From: Lepidurus packardi
Lineage: Eukaryota; Arthropoda; Branchiopoda; Notostraca; Triopsidae
Direction of reading: 5' to 3'
Assembly: GCA_023053545.1 (NCBI GenBank)
Contig: JAKZAN010000004.1
Location: 12,623,235-12,687,234, forward strand
DNA length: 64,000 nt
Shown: positions 13,481-30,308 of the stretch, one piece after another
How the letters are laid out: every line of letters starts with the position of its first letter
How positions within the stretch are numbered: the first letter of the stretch is position 1
The notes under the pieces: model-generated
What the model saw: the letters and a program-made list of their open reading frames with translations, nothing else
What the model was told of the DNA's origin: nothing
The model's database searches: none
Program-made: the position numbers and the translations under genes

Positions 13481-13768
13481 TGTCCCGTACTAGATATTTC
13501 TTGTGAAGAATCAGTGCAGTAAATACATCCATTGGAGTGTTGTCAAATCCACATGATTTCCTTGTTGGGAAGAATGAATTCAAGTCGTACCTAGGCCGCC
13601 ACGGGAAGATTTCACTGTTGCCCAATGGTCCCGTCTGGTAAGCTAGCCCAAGCCGGCGTTGTTGCTCGTTCCCCGGCCTCGCTAACCGCTAGTCGGTCCT
13701 TGCCTAAGCTCGCCAAATTTCATTGCTGTACCATCGCACGGTGAAATGTAGTCTTGATTTTGATGAAG
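13481..13768 (+). repeat. Dispersed element family R1, copy 1
   Basis: Shares with three other places the 5' motif CCGTACTAGATA, then GAATGAATTCAAGTCG, TTTCACTGTTG, CCGTCTGGTAAGCTA(A/G)CC, CTCGCTAACCG, (A)ACCGCTAGTCGGT and a GCCAAATTTC-TTGTTG stretch. It is closest to copy 2 (near-identical across about 240 bp). It has no coding capacity. This copy lacks the 3' CAGCC...GGGCTG hairpin found in the others. Class (SINE, MITE or other) not determined. Confidence 0.75.
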
Positions 13769-15482
13769 AGCCTCAGTGCTTCCCTTTCTGTTGATTCGTC
13801 TTTCTTTGATTTAATTTTGCGTATTAATGACTCTTTACTATTTGATTAATTAGATTTAATAAAGGAATGAAAGAAAGAATGGTAATAAAGGATCGTCGGT
13901 TAAAAAAGTCGAAAAGTTCCATTGATGAAATAGGTATTTATTAAAACTAAAAAACGGCTCCTTTGATTGGTTTTTTTAAAGAAAATTTGAGTAGGCCATC
14001 TCGTCCTTTAGTTTCCTGCACCAGCTTGAAACGAAATGGGAAAAAAGAAAAAGGTAAACTTGAACAAGATAAACAAATTAGACGCTTAAAACACGCTATT
14101 AACCATTCCACCGTGCATGATTGATTCAAGCCAGATCGGATCTGCCAGTTTTCCCCTCTCACTCTGCTCTTATACAATTTCCCACTTCCCTTTCTGTCCA
14201 CACCATGTTCCTTTTATACTGTTTCTCTATATTATTTTCATGTATTCTTGGCTTGTTTGAATTTCGTAATTCTCGCTCATCCTAAACCCATTTCAGCATG
14301 GCAAAATAAAAGTTTTATCCTGTTTCGAAATCTCTTCTTGGGGGCCTGACGCTCAAGTCGTGTCGTGAATCGACCTTCTAATTAAATAAAAAAAAATGTT
14401 GGGAGCCTTTTTCAATAGAATATTCTATGAAAGCTCGCCAAACTATAAAAAAAATCATAAAAAAAAGTGGTTTGGGTTCGGTATACTGCAGCTCACACAG
14501 ACACAGAGCGTTTGTGTACCCTTTAGGTAAGATGGGTTCTAATAAATCTTGCAGCTGAGAAAGTCCGCCTTTTTCCACAGAAAACGGCATTAAATCAACA
14601 TCATCTTATCAGCAAGACCCCGAGAAAAACATTCACCACAAAAGAGTGGTGGACATGTTCCATGTTGACATTCGGACGCCATTTTGCTTTTCTATAACGC
14701 TATTTGAAATACCGTCTACGTACTCGCAGAAACGAAAGTAAAATTTTAATTTTGACAGATTTATACACTTTTCAGGAAAATCCTTTAACGACGTCATGTT
14801 CTTAGAACTTCTAACCTCTATTCGCAATAATTCTCCACTCTTACACTTTCACGCCCGTTAGTACTAATTCTGAACCCATTGAAACCAATAAACTCCCTTT
14901 ACAGATAATGAACTACGTCAATTTCTCCTATTATAGTTTCAAATTCTTCTAATCTTAATACTAATAAAATAGTTAATAAATGAAGTATTAGGATTGAAAG
15001 CACGAGTTGCACTACCGTTTTTACGAAATGTTTCAATTAAATTCGCCTATATTTCTGAGAATTGAATTGAATTGAATTTAACGAGCCAAATTTTTTTCAA
15101 AAGTTTCCACAAAGTTGCCCACTTTCCCTTTAAACCTGTACCTGGAGGCATTTCAGGCAGTGTGTAAGTACTTGATCCATTCTGCCAGCCAAGTACGTTA
15201 AAAGTCCCAAGAAAAAGTAAGATTTCCATGCCCGTTTCCGTTGGCGTTGCTCTTCTTCAGAAACGATATTCGAGATGCTCTTCTTCTCCTTTAGGGGTGC
15301 TTTGCTTGTCCACGGTAATCAGACCTACCATTTCATTTCCCACCCCCTGTTTGCAGCCATTTCGCCTTCTTTTTTCAGAGGGGGCAAGCCATCTACACCA
15401 AAGGGCGGTGGTTGTCAGTCAAGACCCCCCTCTTCCCTTTCCCTTGAAGGTATGGAGGGGGGTCAAGCCATAGTTCTTGCCA

Positions 15483-15505
15483 CAGCATCTTTTACGAAGA
15501 TGCTG
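15483..15505. repeat. Short perfect hairpin (9-bp stem, 5-nt loop)
   Basis: CAGCATCTT and its reverse complement AAGATGCTG are separated by TTACG. It is isolated in intergenic DNA with no gene next to it, so I cannot give it a role. Confidence 0.6.
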
Positions 15506-16230
15506 AGCAGATGAGCGGAACACGAGGCCTGAAATGGCCATCATGGTCGTTACACAGGAAATCCGAAACACATTTTCGGGTTTCTCGGGTCATCTAGGAA
15601 GCTTTCATGTGGAGGGAGTTCCAAAAAGGCGAAGGCAGAGTGTCGTTCTCCCGCTTATGACGTCACACACTTCCGATTCGGTTGGAAAAGGGGCAAAAAA
15701 TAAAGGTGTAGGGGTGGGCGAGGGGCTCGTGCTAAGTTCTTAAAAGCACTGGAAAACATTCGCCAATTCCTAACATGTGTTCTAGCTTGGCATATCGCTA
15801 AATGCGCCATTGTTCTCAGCTGTCAAGAGAGAACAACAGAACATGGAAAAGGCTGACTCGCTTTTCTCTTTTGTCGCCATGTTCTTTTTCAGCTATGCGA
15901 GCAACAAGTCAAGGATACAAGGCGCAAAGGCATTCTTATGTATACTCTGGCTAGGTCCTTAACAATGCATTGTCGTTAGCAGATGTAGACGACAACGGCC
16001 GTTTTCACTTGAAAGCTGGCTTCAAAGTCTTTTCGTTAAAGATTTCGCTCCTTCCTCATGCTCGTGATATTCGACGTTTGGGTACCAGCCCTAATCCTCT
16101 CATGCACTCAACTTGACGCCAATTGCTTTAATGAGGTGTTCATTTTCTGGACATTCAAGTCTCTTATCACAAGTCTCTTAGAACGGGATTAAATCAAAAG
16201 AAAAAGATCGAAATAGTCAAAGAATCCTAA

Positions 16231-16616
16231 TTGTTCCGACTAGTAACGCGGAAAGGATATTTTTGTGAAGCGTAATGGGAATTAATTTCAAATACGCCAT
16301 TTGATCGCATCGTTTCAATCAGGAATTCATTGGAAGAATGGTCAAATTCACATGGTTTCCTGGTTGGGAAGAATGAATTCAAGTCGTCCCTAGTCCGCCA
16401 CGGGAAGATTTCACTGTTGTCCAATGTTCCCGTCTGGTAAGCTAGCCCAAGCCGGCGTTGCTGCTCGTTCCCCGGCCTCGCTAACCGCTAGTCGGTCCGT
16501 GCCTAAGCTCGCCAAATTTCATTGTTGTATTCCATCGCACAACGAAATAGAGTCTTGATTTTGATTGAAAGTTTGTCTCCCCTTTTCCCCAGTCAGCCCG
16601 CATTGGGCTGTCGGAG
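16231..16616 (+). repeat. Dispersed element family R1, copy 2
   Basis: Very close to copy 1 from GGGAAGAATGAATTCAAGTCG through the TCTGGTAAGCTAGCCC core and the TCGCCAAATTTCATTG stretch. It ends with the family hairpin AGCCCGCATTGGGCT near 16595-16610. It is noncoding. Confidence 0.75.
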
Positions 16617-17137
16617 TAAAGACTTATTCTTTAACTTATTCTTAAGATAAATCCAATAATATGAACAACATAAGGACTTTCATAAAAGCTCAAGTTCTAT
16701 AGCAGTGAAATGGAACGAATTTGTCCTAATTCAAATGACTTCAAATCACTGATTTAATTAAAGAAAAGAAATGAAAGAACCCTAACCGAATTAAAAAGAA
16801 TTTCAATCATTAATCGAATTAAATCATATAAATGAATGAATTTGTCCGTTTCGAACGTGTGCGATTCAAGACTTTCGTTGCACGTTTCAGGATTCGTTCC
16901 AATTATTCAAGGAAAGGCAAAAAGAGTCATTTGGGCCACTTTTTCATTCAAACCAAAACAGTTTCTTCCGTAGTTTATGGCAAGCAATTGACCTTTTTGT
17001 CTGTTTCAGGTAATGTATGTCTCATTAAGGTGAGACCGGGGTTATTTTTTGGCGAGAAACGGACGTGTTTGAGACGTTGTTAGGAAGGGAAGGGGAAAAT
17101 TTTGCTTGTCCTTACAAAATGTCCCTCCATGAATGAC

Positions 17138-17152
17138 ATATATATATATATT
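17138..17152. repeat. (TA)n microsatellite
   Basis: Uninterrupted TA dinucleotides in intergenic sequence. Confidence 0.85.
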
Positions 17153-17724
17153 TTTCTCTACATTTTCGGGACTTGCTTTGGGGAGACGTCGCAGTTCGCC
17201 AACGGCAAAGCTTGTGAGCCTTTAGTCGTTCATCATGGGTCGAAATGAGGCATGGAGGGCACAAGTACAAGTTTTCTGTTCAGGTTGCGCCTCTGATTGA
17301 CAACTTTTCGCTTCCCATATTCTTACCAGCCTATCCTTTGGGGGAAATTGCGAGCAAAGTTAGGAGCGACAGGCGAGAGCGGTAGAAAAAGGGTTTTTTT
17401 CCATATTCTAGCATAAGGCATAATTCTAGCCCATGGTGACGTCGGGTTCGAAAGAGAAGCTTTCTGGCTTGCAAGACATGTCATAAAAGATTGGGTGTGA
17501 ACGCAAGAAACGCAGACTTGCACATAAAGTATCCCTAAATGCCTTTTCTTGTCAGATCTTATTTTTTTAGCCCCTGATCTCTCTACCTTTCAAACTAAGA
17601 ATCTATTTTTTACCTCTCCCCCCCACAATATCCGAAAAATAACACAAAAAGAAATGGCTTGGAAATCCGGTCTTAACATGGGAGTCTCATCACTAACTTC
17701 TGCCTATCCCATTTCAGCTTTAGA

Positions 17725-17815
17725 TCCATCCAACTTGTAATTTCTGCCTTGTCTTTGAAATCCATTCCTATCTTGTCTTTTAAATCCATTCAACTTGTCA
17801 ATTTCTATAAATTCA
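17725..17815 (+). repeat. Degenerate short tandem repeat around AAATCCATTCAACTTGT
   Basis: Three diverged copies of a 30-40-nt unit (ATCCATCCAACTTGTAATTTCT, then TTGAAATCCATTCCTATCTTGTC, then TTTAAATCCATTCAACTTGTC), each followed by TTTCT or TTGTCTTT. Intergenic, with no other feature nearby. Confidence 0.45.
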
Positions 17816-18195
17816 AGGTGAAAGATGAGCTAATTTGGATGAAATCACTGTTTTAACCATCCAAATCGATTTGTCTAGAAAATTGCTAGGAATTTTTTTT
17901 AACAAATTAAAAACCTCATGATTATCTGTATACTCGACATGCTGGATCTTTTCTGAAATGTCTTTGATTTATTTTTATTTTTTTAAATTAACCCGAGTAC
18001 CAAAAACAAGTAAATTTAGTTAAATGCGGTTTCTTGTAGTAAAAATCCGTTTCGAGACGCAAAAAAAAAAGGAAAATCAAAAACGTTTTCAACGATCCAA
18101 GCGTTTGGGGATGAAATGGCCCTTTACAGATAAGGAAGCCTACAGAATGTTGAGCAGGGAGAATGGAATTTTCAACGTCAGAGGAACGTTTTTCG

Positions 18196-18237
18196 CCCCA
18201 GCATCCCTCTGGGGGAAAAGACGCCGCGATGCTGGGG
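18196..18237. repeat. Inverted repeat, 10-bp perfect arms
   Basis: CCCCAGCATC at 18196-18205 pairs with GATGCTGGGG at 18228-18237 across a 22-nt loop. Intergenic. No function assigned. Confidence 0.6.
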
Positions 18238-19485
18238 ATGCACATGGGGTTGTCAATTAGGTTGGTTTCCCTTTAGTTTCTTAACCCCCTTCTCCTGAAC
18301 GTTACCTGTCAACATCGCACGTGTTCTGAAGGGGTTCAAGCTTCCATACTCTTCCCAGTAAATTTTCATCAACCCATTGCATTCTATCCGAATCTTTTGC
18401 CCATGTAAGGGGAGGCATGTCTTGAGGACATAAAAAACACACACATGCATAGTTTCAGCGGACATAGTTGGTGTGGAAGGGCTGTAATATGTATATTCTT
18501 TCCATCTATTCGTTTTGGGACGATCTTGGGCGGAGAAAACTTTGTGAAAAGAGCGCCCGAGCACCTAGGAGCTGCGAGGCTTGAGAGCGAGAGACTTGGG
18601 TGCCCTAATTTGCATAAGGACACGGTGCTTTGCATGCAGACTGCATACCAACTAAGTTTTGTTGCGCGAGAAACGGATTCCACGTCTATCCTCCACATGG
18701 TAGACCTGGACTTGCTTCCCAACAGAAAACCATCTACCTTTTGAAAAAACAAATAAAAAAAATATTCAAAAAATAGGGGAGGCTAAAGGAAAAGCTGGCC
18801 ATGGAGTGTGTGAGCGAGAAAGAAAGACAGCAAGAGAGAGAGAGACAAGTATGCAATAAGGAGGTGGGCAATGGGCAGTGTTGGAAGATGTAATGGTTGA
18901 GGTGGCCTTGGCAGACCACCCATGGCGCCAGGGCAAGGTGGGGAGAGGAGAGAAAACGTGCTGTTTGGCATACATAATGAGGTAAAGGTGCACAAGTCGG
19001 CGCCCGGGAGAAAGAAAAAAAAGGCAACCGGGTCGTTCTCCGGGCTGTTCCACCTGATGGGTGCTATAGCTACTTTTTTTCAATTTTAGGATGGAGAATT
19101 TTCCGAGTCAAGTGTGCAACTTGTCTTCTCCCTTCAATCTTGGAAGTTTGGAGTTGTAGTGGGTTCTTTTTTCCCCCTTGCAACCGCTAATGAAAATTAC
19201 CTCGCTTCTAATTCAAAAATGACTTCATTTGCTGCCAGTTAAATTGGTGTCAGAACGTTCTACGAATATTACTAGGATAAAACGTGACTGCTTGCCCCAC
19301 AGAATCAGCGTCTAATTATATAAGCGTAGGATGTTATCATATTAATAGTATATTTTAATAGTATAAGCGTATAATTAGGCTTACACACTTCATTCCCTCG
19401 GTCAAGTTTATTAAACGTTCATTCTTAACTTTATTTAGACAATTAGGGAAAAATAATGGTCACCATTGAGAACTCTCGATACAAG

Positions 19486-19785
19486 TTCTGTACTAGATAC
19501 GACAAGCGATAGTTTGTGTGAATAAATTCAAGTCTGACGTGAATTTCTTCACCAACTTAAGTCACGGGTTACTTCCTACATAACACGGAACATTCATTAT
19601 TGGGCAACAGTGAAATTGTCCCGTCTGGTAAGCTAACCTCGCTAACCGTACTGTACATTCGATAACCGCTAGTCGGTGTGTCACAAGTTCGCAAAATTTC
19701 TTTGTTGCAGTTCATTCGAGTCTTTTTTCCATTCAAAAAGCATCAGTTTTCCCCAGCCAGCCCCGAATTTTGGGCTGTCCAGTAA
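19486..19785 (+). repeat. Dispersed element family R1, copy 3
   Basis: Begins TTCTGTACTAGATACG and has GGCAACAGTGAAATTGTCCCG, TCTGGTAAGCTAACCTCGC, GATAACCGCTAGTCGGTG and CGCAAAATTTCTTTGTTG. It ends CCAGCCAGCCCCGAATTTTGGGCTGTCC, given here as a CAGCC/GGGCTG hairpin. It is closer to copy 4 than to copies 1 and 2. Confidence 0.7.
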
Positions 19786-21090
19786 GTCCTGCAGGAAAAT
19801 TGTCCTTTTATGTGTACTATTTTCTTTTCCTGTTATAGATTAGAACGTTTATTGAGTGAAACTTGATACTTGGAAATAATTCAGCAAGATTAGCAGACAT
19901 GAATCAGTTCTTGAACACGCGAATGTCTTTTAACTACTATTTTATACATATTAGACTATGAAGTTTTATTGTAAATTAAACTTGCCACTACGAGCTTCTT
20001 CTCACGCAAGCCTATACGTCGGTTTTAAATTTCCAAGTAACAATATATTATGTATTAACTAACTAATAAATGAAGCTCATAAGCTAATATTCACACATTC
20101 TTTAAGATCATTAATCAAGGACTCCTTTACTAACCGAACTTCTCCAAAGTTATTATAAATGTTTAAAACAATTTAAGGACGATTTCCTTAGCTGATTAAG
20201 CTTTTTTTTTAATTCAATAAAAATTAACATAGCACTAGAGTATAGTCTGAACACTGTGTGCATATTAGCTTATTTCTGCCCTAAAAAGGGAGTATTTTAG
20301 CTTGGATTGAGTATAGAGAAGCACTACAGGTGCACCACAGGTGAGGTTTTATCATCACACACGGAATACCTCGTGAGATTCATTAGGAATTAATGAGAGG
20401 ATTACAGCACTGGGAGGCAAGGTAAGGTAGGTGGGAAATCGTGACTTGGCCTGTCCAAAAGACAAAACAAAAACTTTTCATAAAAATTGGTATACAAATT
20501 GATGATTTTTCGCGCAGTTGGAGGTCGGGAAGTTGAGTTTTGGTCGCATTCTTCCAAACGCCGCCATTTTCTTTTCCTTTTCTCTCTTTCTTCTTCTTGA
20601 CTTGAATTGGCTTTTATTTCATTTTCTATTTTTTAGTTTGGGGGTTTAGAAAGTTATAGGTATTCAGCACAACCACCAGAAGCTGGAAGGCCATTTGCGT
20701 GTATGATTGCGAGTCGCTCGATGTTTGGGTGCCCCGGAGCCCCCCTTTCTCTCTGCCGGTCCATAACTTGGATGTTTTTTGTCTTCTTCTGTATTAGTTT
20801 TTACAAGCTTGGATGGGGTTCTTTTTACGTTCTTCCTCTATGTGTTTTTATCTTGCCCGAGTCGGAGAATGCGTTTTCGACCATGGTGGTAGTGGCTGTG
20901 GCCCAGCATTCTAATGGGGTTTTATGCAAATGAGTCTGCCGGTGCACCATAACCAACCCAAAACACATAAGGCATTAGGAAGGGCGAACGCGAAGGCCGT
21001 TATAGATTACGTTTCGAGAAAGATTTGTACTCAAAGGAAGATTTTCTTTCCTTCATCATTTCAGGGGGCGAAATGATGGCGCCAGAATGG

Positions 21091-21120
21091 TATATATATT
21101 TATTTATATATATATAAAAT
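21091..21120. repeat. AT-rich microsatellite (TATATA/TTTA)
   Basis: Interrupted TA repeat in intergenic sequence. Confidence 0.8.
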
Positions 21121-21539
21121 ATTGTAAACCCGGACCCACCCCAACCCCTCTTTCTGTCTCAACAATGGCCTTAAGTTTCCGAGACGAAACCTTTCAGATG
21201 GCGTGTTGTGTGGGAACTGAACGTTTTTCGGTAATCGCTACCTCATATTTCAAAATGCGGGGAATTTTTTGGTATTCTATTTTGGTTTTTTAAGCTGAGC
21301 TCCAATATTCTCAATTGAGGCACTTTGGGCCACATCTTTTAACACCTCGATGGGAAAAGAAGGCGTTAGACGCTGCATACGGGGTAATTTGACGATTTAA
21401 GGGCGGTAACGGAACTGAATATGAAACCGAGACCATTGTGTGAGGAGAAACCAATGTGGAATCAGTAGGGATCTAAAGCACAATAGAATCCCAATGATAG
21501 AAGAAGAAAGAAATTAACGCTTTTTGCTTTTGGGTGTCC

Positions 21540-22020
21540 TTTCCTGTCCTCAAACTCGTCTACCGAGCGAAGGCCTAACAACCCGGAGTAAGCCTCACCA
21601 GTCCGGCTTGAAAGCTCAATTCGTTCGATCTAAGGCTAGTGAGTGGGCCAAGACAGGCCGGAGCAACCCTATCAAGTCTGGCTTAGGACCCGAATTCGTT
21701 CGACGTAATTTACGCCACGAGTTTTGGCGCCTGCTGGCATAGGCAACCCGCAGTAACGCTACGAGTCCGGCTTATAACACTATTCTCTTCAATGGCACTG
21801 TTGAATTTTTCATTATTGCGTTTCTACGCCTATTGACAAGGAGGCCGTAGTAACGGCTTTGAACACAGTGCGGTTTAACTTCACTTGGGAATGATTCATT
21901 ATTGCGTTTTAGCGCCTACTGACGAGGCAGTGCCGGACCAAAAGTCGTCCGTTTTATTTCTCGTCTTGTTTTGCGCCTATTCGCCAAGTGCAGGCCGAAG
22001 TATCGGTACGAGTCCCCGCC
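21540..22020 (+). repeat. Diverged tandem array, units about 100-125 bp
   Basis: Recurring motif CCCGnAGTAACGCTACGAGTCCGGCTTA with derivatives: AACCCGGAGTAAGC...AGTCCGGCTTG near 21579, GCAACCCTATCAAGTCTGGCTTAG near 21663, CAACCCGCAGTAACGCTACG near 21746, GGCCGTAGTAACGGCT near 21843 and GGCCGAAGTATCGGTACGAG near 21991. Two units carry AATTCGTTCGA, and two carry TTCATTATTGCGTTT with GCGCCTA(C/T)T. No coding potential seen. It may be an old satellite or the remnant of a repeated element. Confidence 0.55.
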
Positions 22021-22174
22021 TGACCTCTTATGAAACATCCGTACTTACCCCTTTTGAGAGAATGCATTTTTGTCAATTTTAAACATTAAAGAATGGTGAA
22101 TACAAGTAGCCTTTACGTATTGTGAGCTTTTATACCCAATTTCGTTGCAACAACAACACGTTTTTACAGAAAAA

Positions 22175-22191
22175 GGGGGGGGGGGGGGGGG
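22175..22191. repeat. Poly-G tract (17 nt)
   Basis: An uninterrupted G run. It could form a G-rich structure and is a likely assembly or length-polymorphism site. Confidence 0.85.
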
Positions 22192-24929
22192 CGCTTGGAA
22201 AGTAAACGAATTGGAGGGATAATGGATTGTTGATGTTTAGAGAAGCGAAGGCTAACAGTGGTGAAATTCAGTCCTGGAAGTTGCTATCGCCAAGTTGGGA
22301 GGCAAGTTTATATACAAAACACACATGGGGTGAGGGAAGCTGTGTTGCTCTCTTGTCTCATCTCTGTCCCCCCTCCTCCCCCCGCGTAAAAGATGCCTTT
22401 TTGCGTTGGAAAACACCACCACCAACCGTTGGAGGCTCCCAGCCAACACACACATACACACAGACACCCAAAAGGGAACTATTTACACTCACCCAGTCCG
22501 CTCCCCCCCCTTCCTTACCCCCATTTTATACAAACATGGGCTTTATGCAAAAACTCGTCTCGCATTTCTCAAAGGAACCTTTTATAGAACGATGCTCTGA
22601 CCTTATAGAATTTGGGACCGTGACGTTAACCTTTGACCCGTTCTCTTCAATTTTTGAATATCATAAATAGAGAAAAAAAGATCCAACAAAGACGATTGCC
22701 AACTGTCGTATAAATTCCTCCACACTTTACCAAGTTTTTAATTGAAGGCGGTGAATGCCGCCCTCCGAAAATAAAACCAGAAAAGACAAGCAGCAGAACT
22801 TGGTTTGGTTTAAACGGTTTATTTTCAGACGCGCGGTTTCCCAGACGTTTAAAACTTGGCGAGATTGTCACGCATTCTGCTTGCGTAGTGAGGCGTACTT
22901 TAACGTGCGTTTCCCAGCAGTTTCATTAATGAGAAATAACTCGGAAGCTTCCCACGAATCCAATCATCCTAAGCCTGCCTAAACCCTCGTCAACTATAAA
23001 ATCTCGACTCTTTTAATTCGATAAAATGAATAATATGGACATTCTATTCTAAACTCTAAAGACTCTTCTATTCTAAATAACAAGTTATTCTATTTAAAAA
23101 ATAAGTCCTGTACTTTAATAGAATGAATCGAATAGATTCTTCAAGTTTTTCCCGACTTCTCTAGAATTTTCACGATTTTTCACGATTTCTCTGGACTTGC
23201 AAAAACATTTAAAAAAGCTTACTACACTATCACTTGCAGGATAACGGGTAACTAAGATATTATTTAATAACAGTTCTAATATTAACAAAAGCAACAATAA
23301 TAGCCGTTCTAAGTTCACGATCTTTAAATTCTTGTCAATTTTCTAGGAAGACATAGCTCTCAAATACCTCTTTGGAAACCTAAACACGAGCATTTCGCTT
23401 AAAGTTCTTGAAATTCTCCCTTCTATTCTCTCCTTTTCCTTATTATCCATCATTCTTTTCTAGTCTTTTTCCTTATGCGCCTCTAATGTTCGGTTTCTCC
23501 TGTTTATTATCATTAAAATTCCTATATTTCTCTTATTATTATTCAAAATTTATGTTTTCCTTGTTATGATTCGATTTTTTATGATTTTATACACATTTTC
23601 CCTTGAATTTAATTGCAATTTCAAGTCGAATCGGTTGAATCCAAACGGTTTTGGGGGAAGCCATTTCCCCGGGAAGGAAGCTGGGGAAGAGCAGGATGCA
23701 CAACATCCTTTTCAAAGAAAAAGTTGATGAGGAAATCGCTCATTTGGGTGATGCGAGAGATCTGTCTGAGTTTGGGGGGAGTTGAAGAGAAAACCTGAGC
23801 AAGACAGCAGACATCAAGTCTCAGCTAACGGACTAAAAATATACTTTGGGTGCTGGCAGACTCTCGGCCAGGACACACATACACACACATCCTCCCGCAG
23901 CATCTTTTCGCTTCTCACCTCAGCGAGTATATCCGACTTTTCTCGCCAAGCAACTCGGAAACTGCGTCTACTGCGTCGTGGTTTCCTTGCCCCATGTTAC
24001 AGGACTCCCCGCCATGCTAAAAGTTGCAGTGTAAAGGTCGAACTGCCTTTTCTGCCTTTGACATGTTTGCATGGATGAATACACTGGGGGAAATTTCAAC
24101 TATTCCAAGTCAACAAGTCCTGTTCATTTTGTTTTTAAATCATTCGTTCTGGATTTAAGCCATGCGTGGAAACGTTCGATAGCAACACACATAAAAAAAA
24201 ATGGAGAAGATCAGTCTGGTCAATCTTTTCGTTAGGATAGCGAAGATTGGACTCGGCAGTTGAAAATACAAAAATAAAAAAAAGGGAAAGAAAAATAAGA
24301 AAATAAAGATCGAGTTTCGTAGACATATGGGCAATTGATAGAAAACAGCATCCTGCCTTGTTAGGTTTGTAACTTAATCAAAGTTCACCATTCTGACCCG
24401 AGATTTTGTGTCCTGGTGCTTTAATTCCGGCATCCCGGAATAATATACCAAGAAATAACATTGAAGATAGCCAGAAGGAAATGAAAATAGAAAAAGCCGT
24501 GTTTACCTTGACATCCTAAGCCATCTATGGGGCGCCAGGGGTAATAAATGGAACGTTTAGAGGAGCGAGGGCACGGAAATATCCAAATTAGGTAAAATGG
24601 AAGCGAAGAGGCACTTGTACCAGTTGCGCACATTCACTACAAGTTTTATAAGCACACAAAGAGCCAGCAAGGAGGGAATGAACTTAAGGCAACGAGTAAA
24701 ACACTTGCTGATGGAGGTTGGGTCGGCGAATAAAAGACGTTATTCTAAAGCGAACACAAGATGTCATTTTGGGGTTAAAAACACCGGTTAGATTGCACTG
24801 GAAATTACGAAGGGGCATATTTGCAACGCCGCTGGTCCCTTTAATCTATTAGTTCAAGCAGAAACTCGCATGGAATTGAGCTAAAACGAGTCAAAATACG
24901 GGAGCAAACACGCAGCACGTCACACCTGC

Positions 24930-25035
24930 AAAACAACTGCCGCTAATGCTCCGCCTGCCCGCGCTGCCATTGGCTCAGCCCGGCCGCGTGGCGCCAAATT
25001 TCAATTCCCAAGGCGCCAAAGTACCCCCTAAGCAC
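24930..25035. promoter_or_regulatory. GC-rich patch with CCAAT and E2F-like motifs
   Basis: Contains CCATTGGCT (inverted CCAAT), GTGGCGCCAAATTTC (E2F-like TTTGGCGC on the minus strand) and a second GGCGCCAAAG. It looks like a promoter, but no first exon is identifiable beside it on either strand. It is about 580 bp past the CNNM stop codon. Confidence 0.3.
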
Positions 25036-25618
25036 AGGGGAAATAACCGTTACTAAAAATGGGCCACCAAATAATGATTCGACGCGGTTATAGCATATTA
25101 TTTTTTTCACGGCTTGAGGAGATTGGACTCTTCTTGTAAATGGACAAAGTTAATTACACGGACAGACTAGCATCGCTACATTATTTTTCAAGGGCAGTGT
25201 AGATACAATCTGGGAAAAAAATTCGCTCACAAAACCGAACACAAAATGAAGTATCAAGTCAACCTGATTTCACGTTGCCCAATTTTGCGTGTTCGCCAGG
25301 TACTACATTATGCCACAACCATATTATGCTACCGCTAAGTTCACAAATATGAAAATTTATTTTAAAAGAAAAAGGGGGAAAATCTCTTCTAAAACCTGTT
25401 CGATCTAAAAAAAGAAACAAAAACAAGGAGCAAATCTCAGTTCAATAAGTAAAGCTTTTTTTCTGAACAATAAAAATCGTTTCTTTTTCCTCACCACCAC
25501 GAGCAAATAACTTGACAAAATAAATCTAAGTAAACTGACCAACGTAAATTAAAAACAGTTCGCTTCCGTTGGGTTTTTCGCGAATTCTCATGGGTGTTTT
25601 GTTTTTTACTTTTTTTTT

Positions 25619-30308
<4,690 letters not shown>

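Larger units (their letters stand above)
6480..25618. other. Gene-poor stretch of about 19 kb upstream of the FGFR start and downstream of the CNNM stop
   Basis: I found no exon series with consistent phase on either strand. The longest open frame (190 codons, plus, 11356-11928) is low-complexity and pyrimidine-biased without a domain. The stretch holds AT-rich blocks (6900-7010, 10650-11060, 16620-16840, 19320-20230), pyrimidine-rich runs, three copies of a dispersed element, tandem repeats and homopolymers listed separately, and GC-rich patches at about 9780-9915 and 24930-25030. Because the first FGFR coding exon is preceded by a splice acceptor, part of this region may be a long first intron of that gene containing its promoter and enhancers. 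Confidence 0.6.

Noticed and set aside
15483..15505. Hairpin read as a bacterial-type terminator
   Set aside because: The DNA is eukaryotic and no gene ends there; kept only as a structural repeat.
22393..22670. Overlapping plus-strand frames near a CA-rich stretch
   Set aside because: Composition follows the simple repeats and poly-C runs; no domain.
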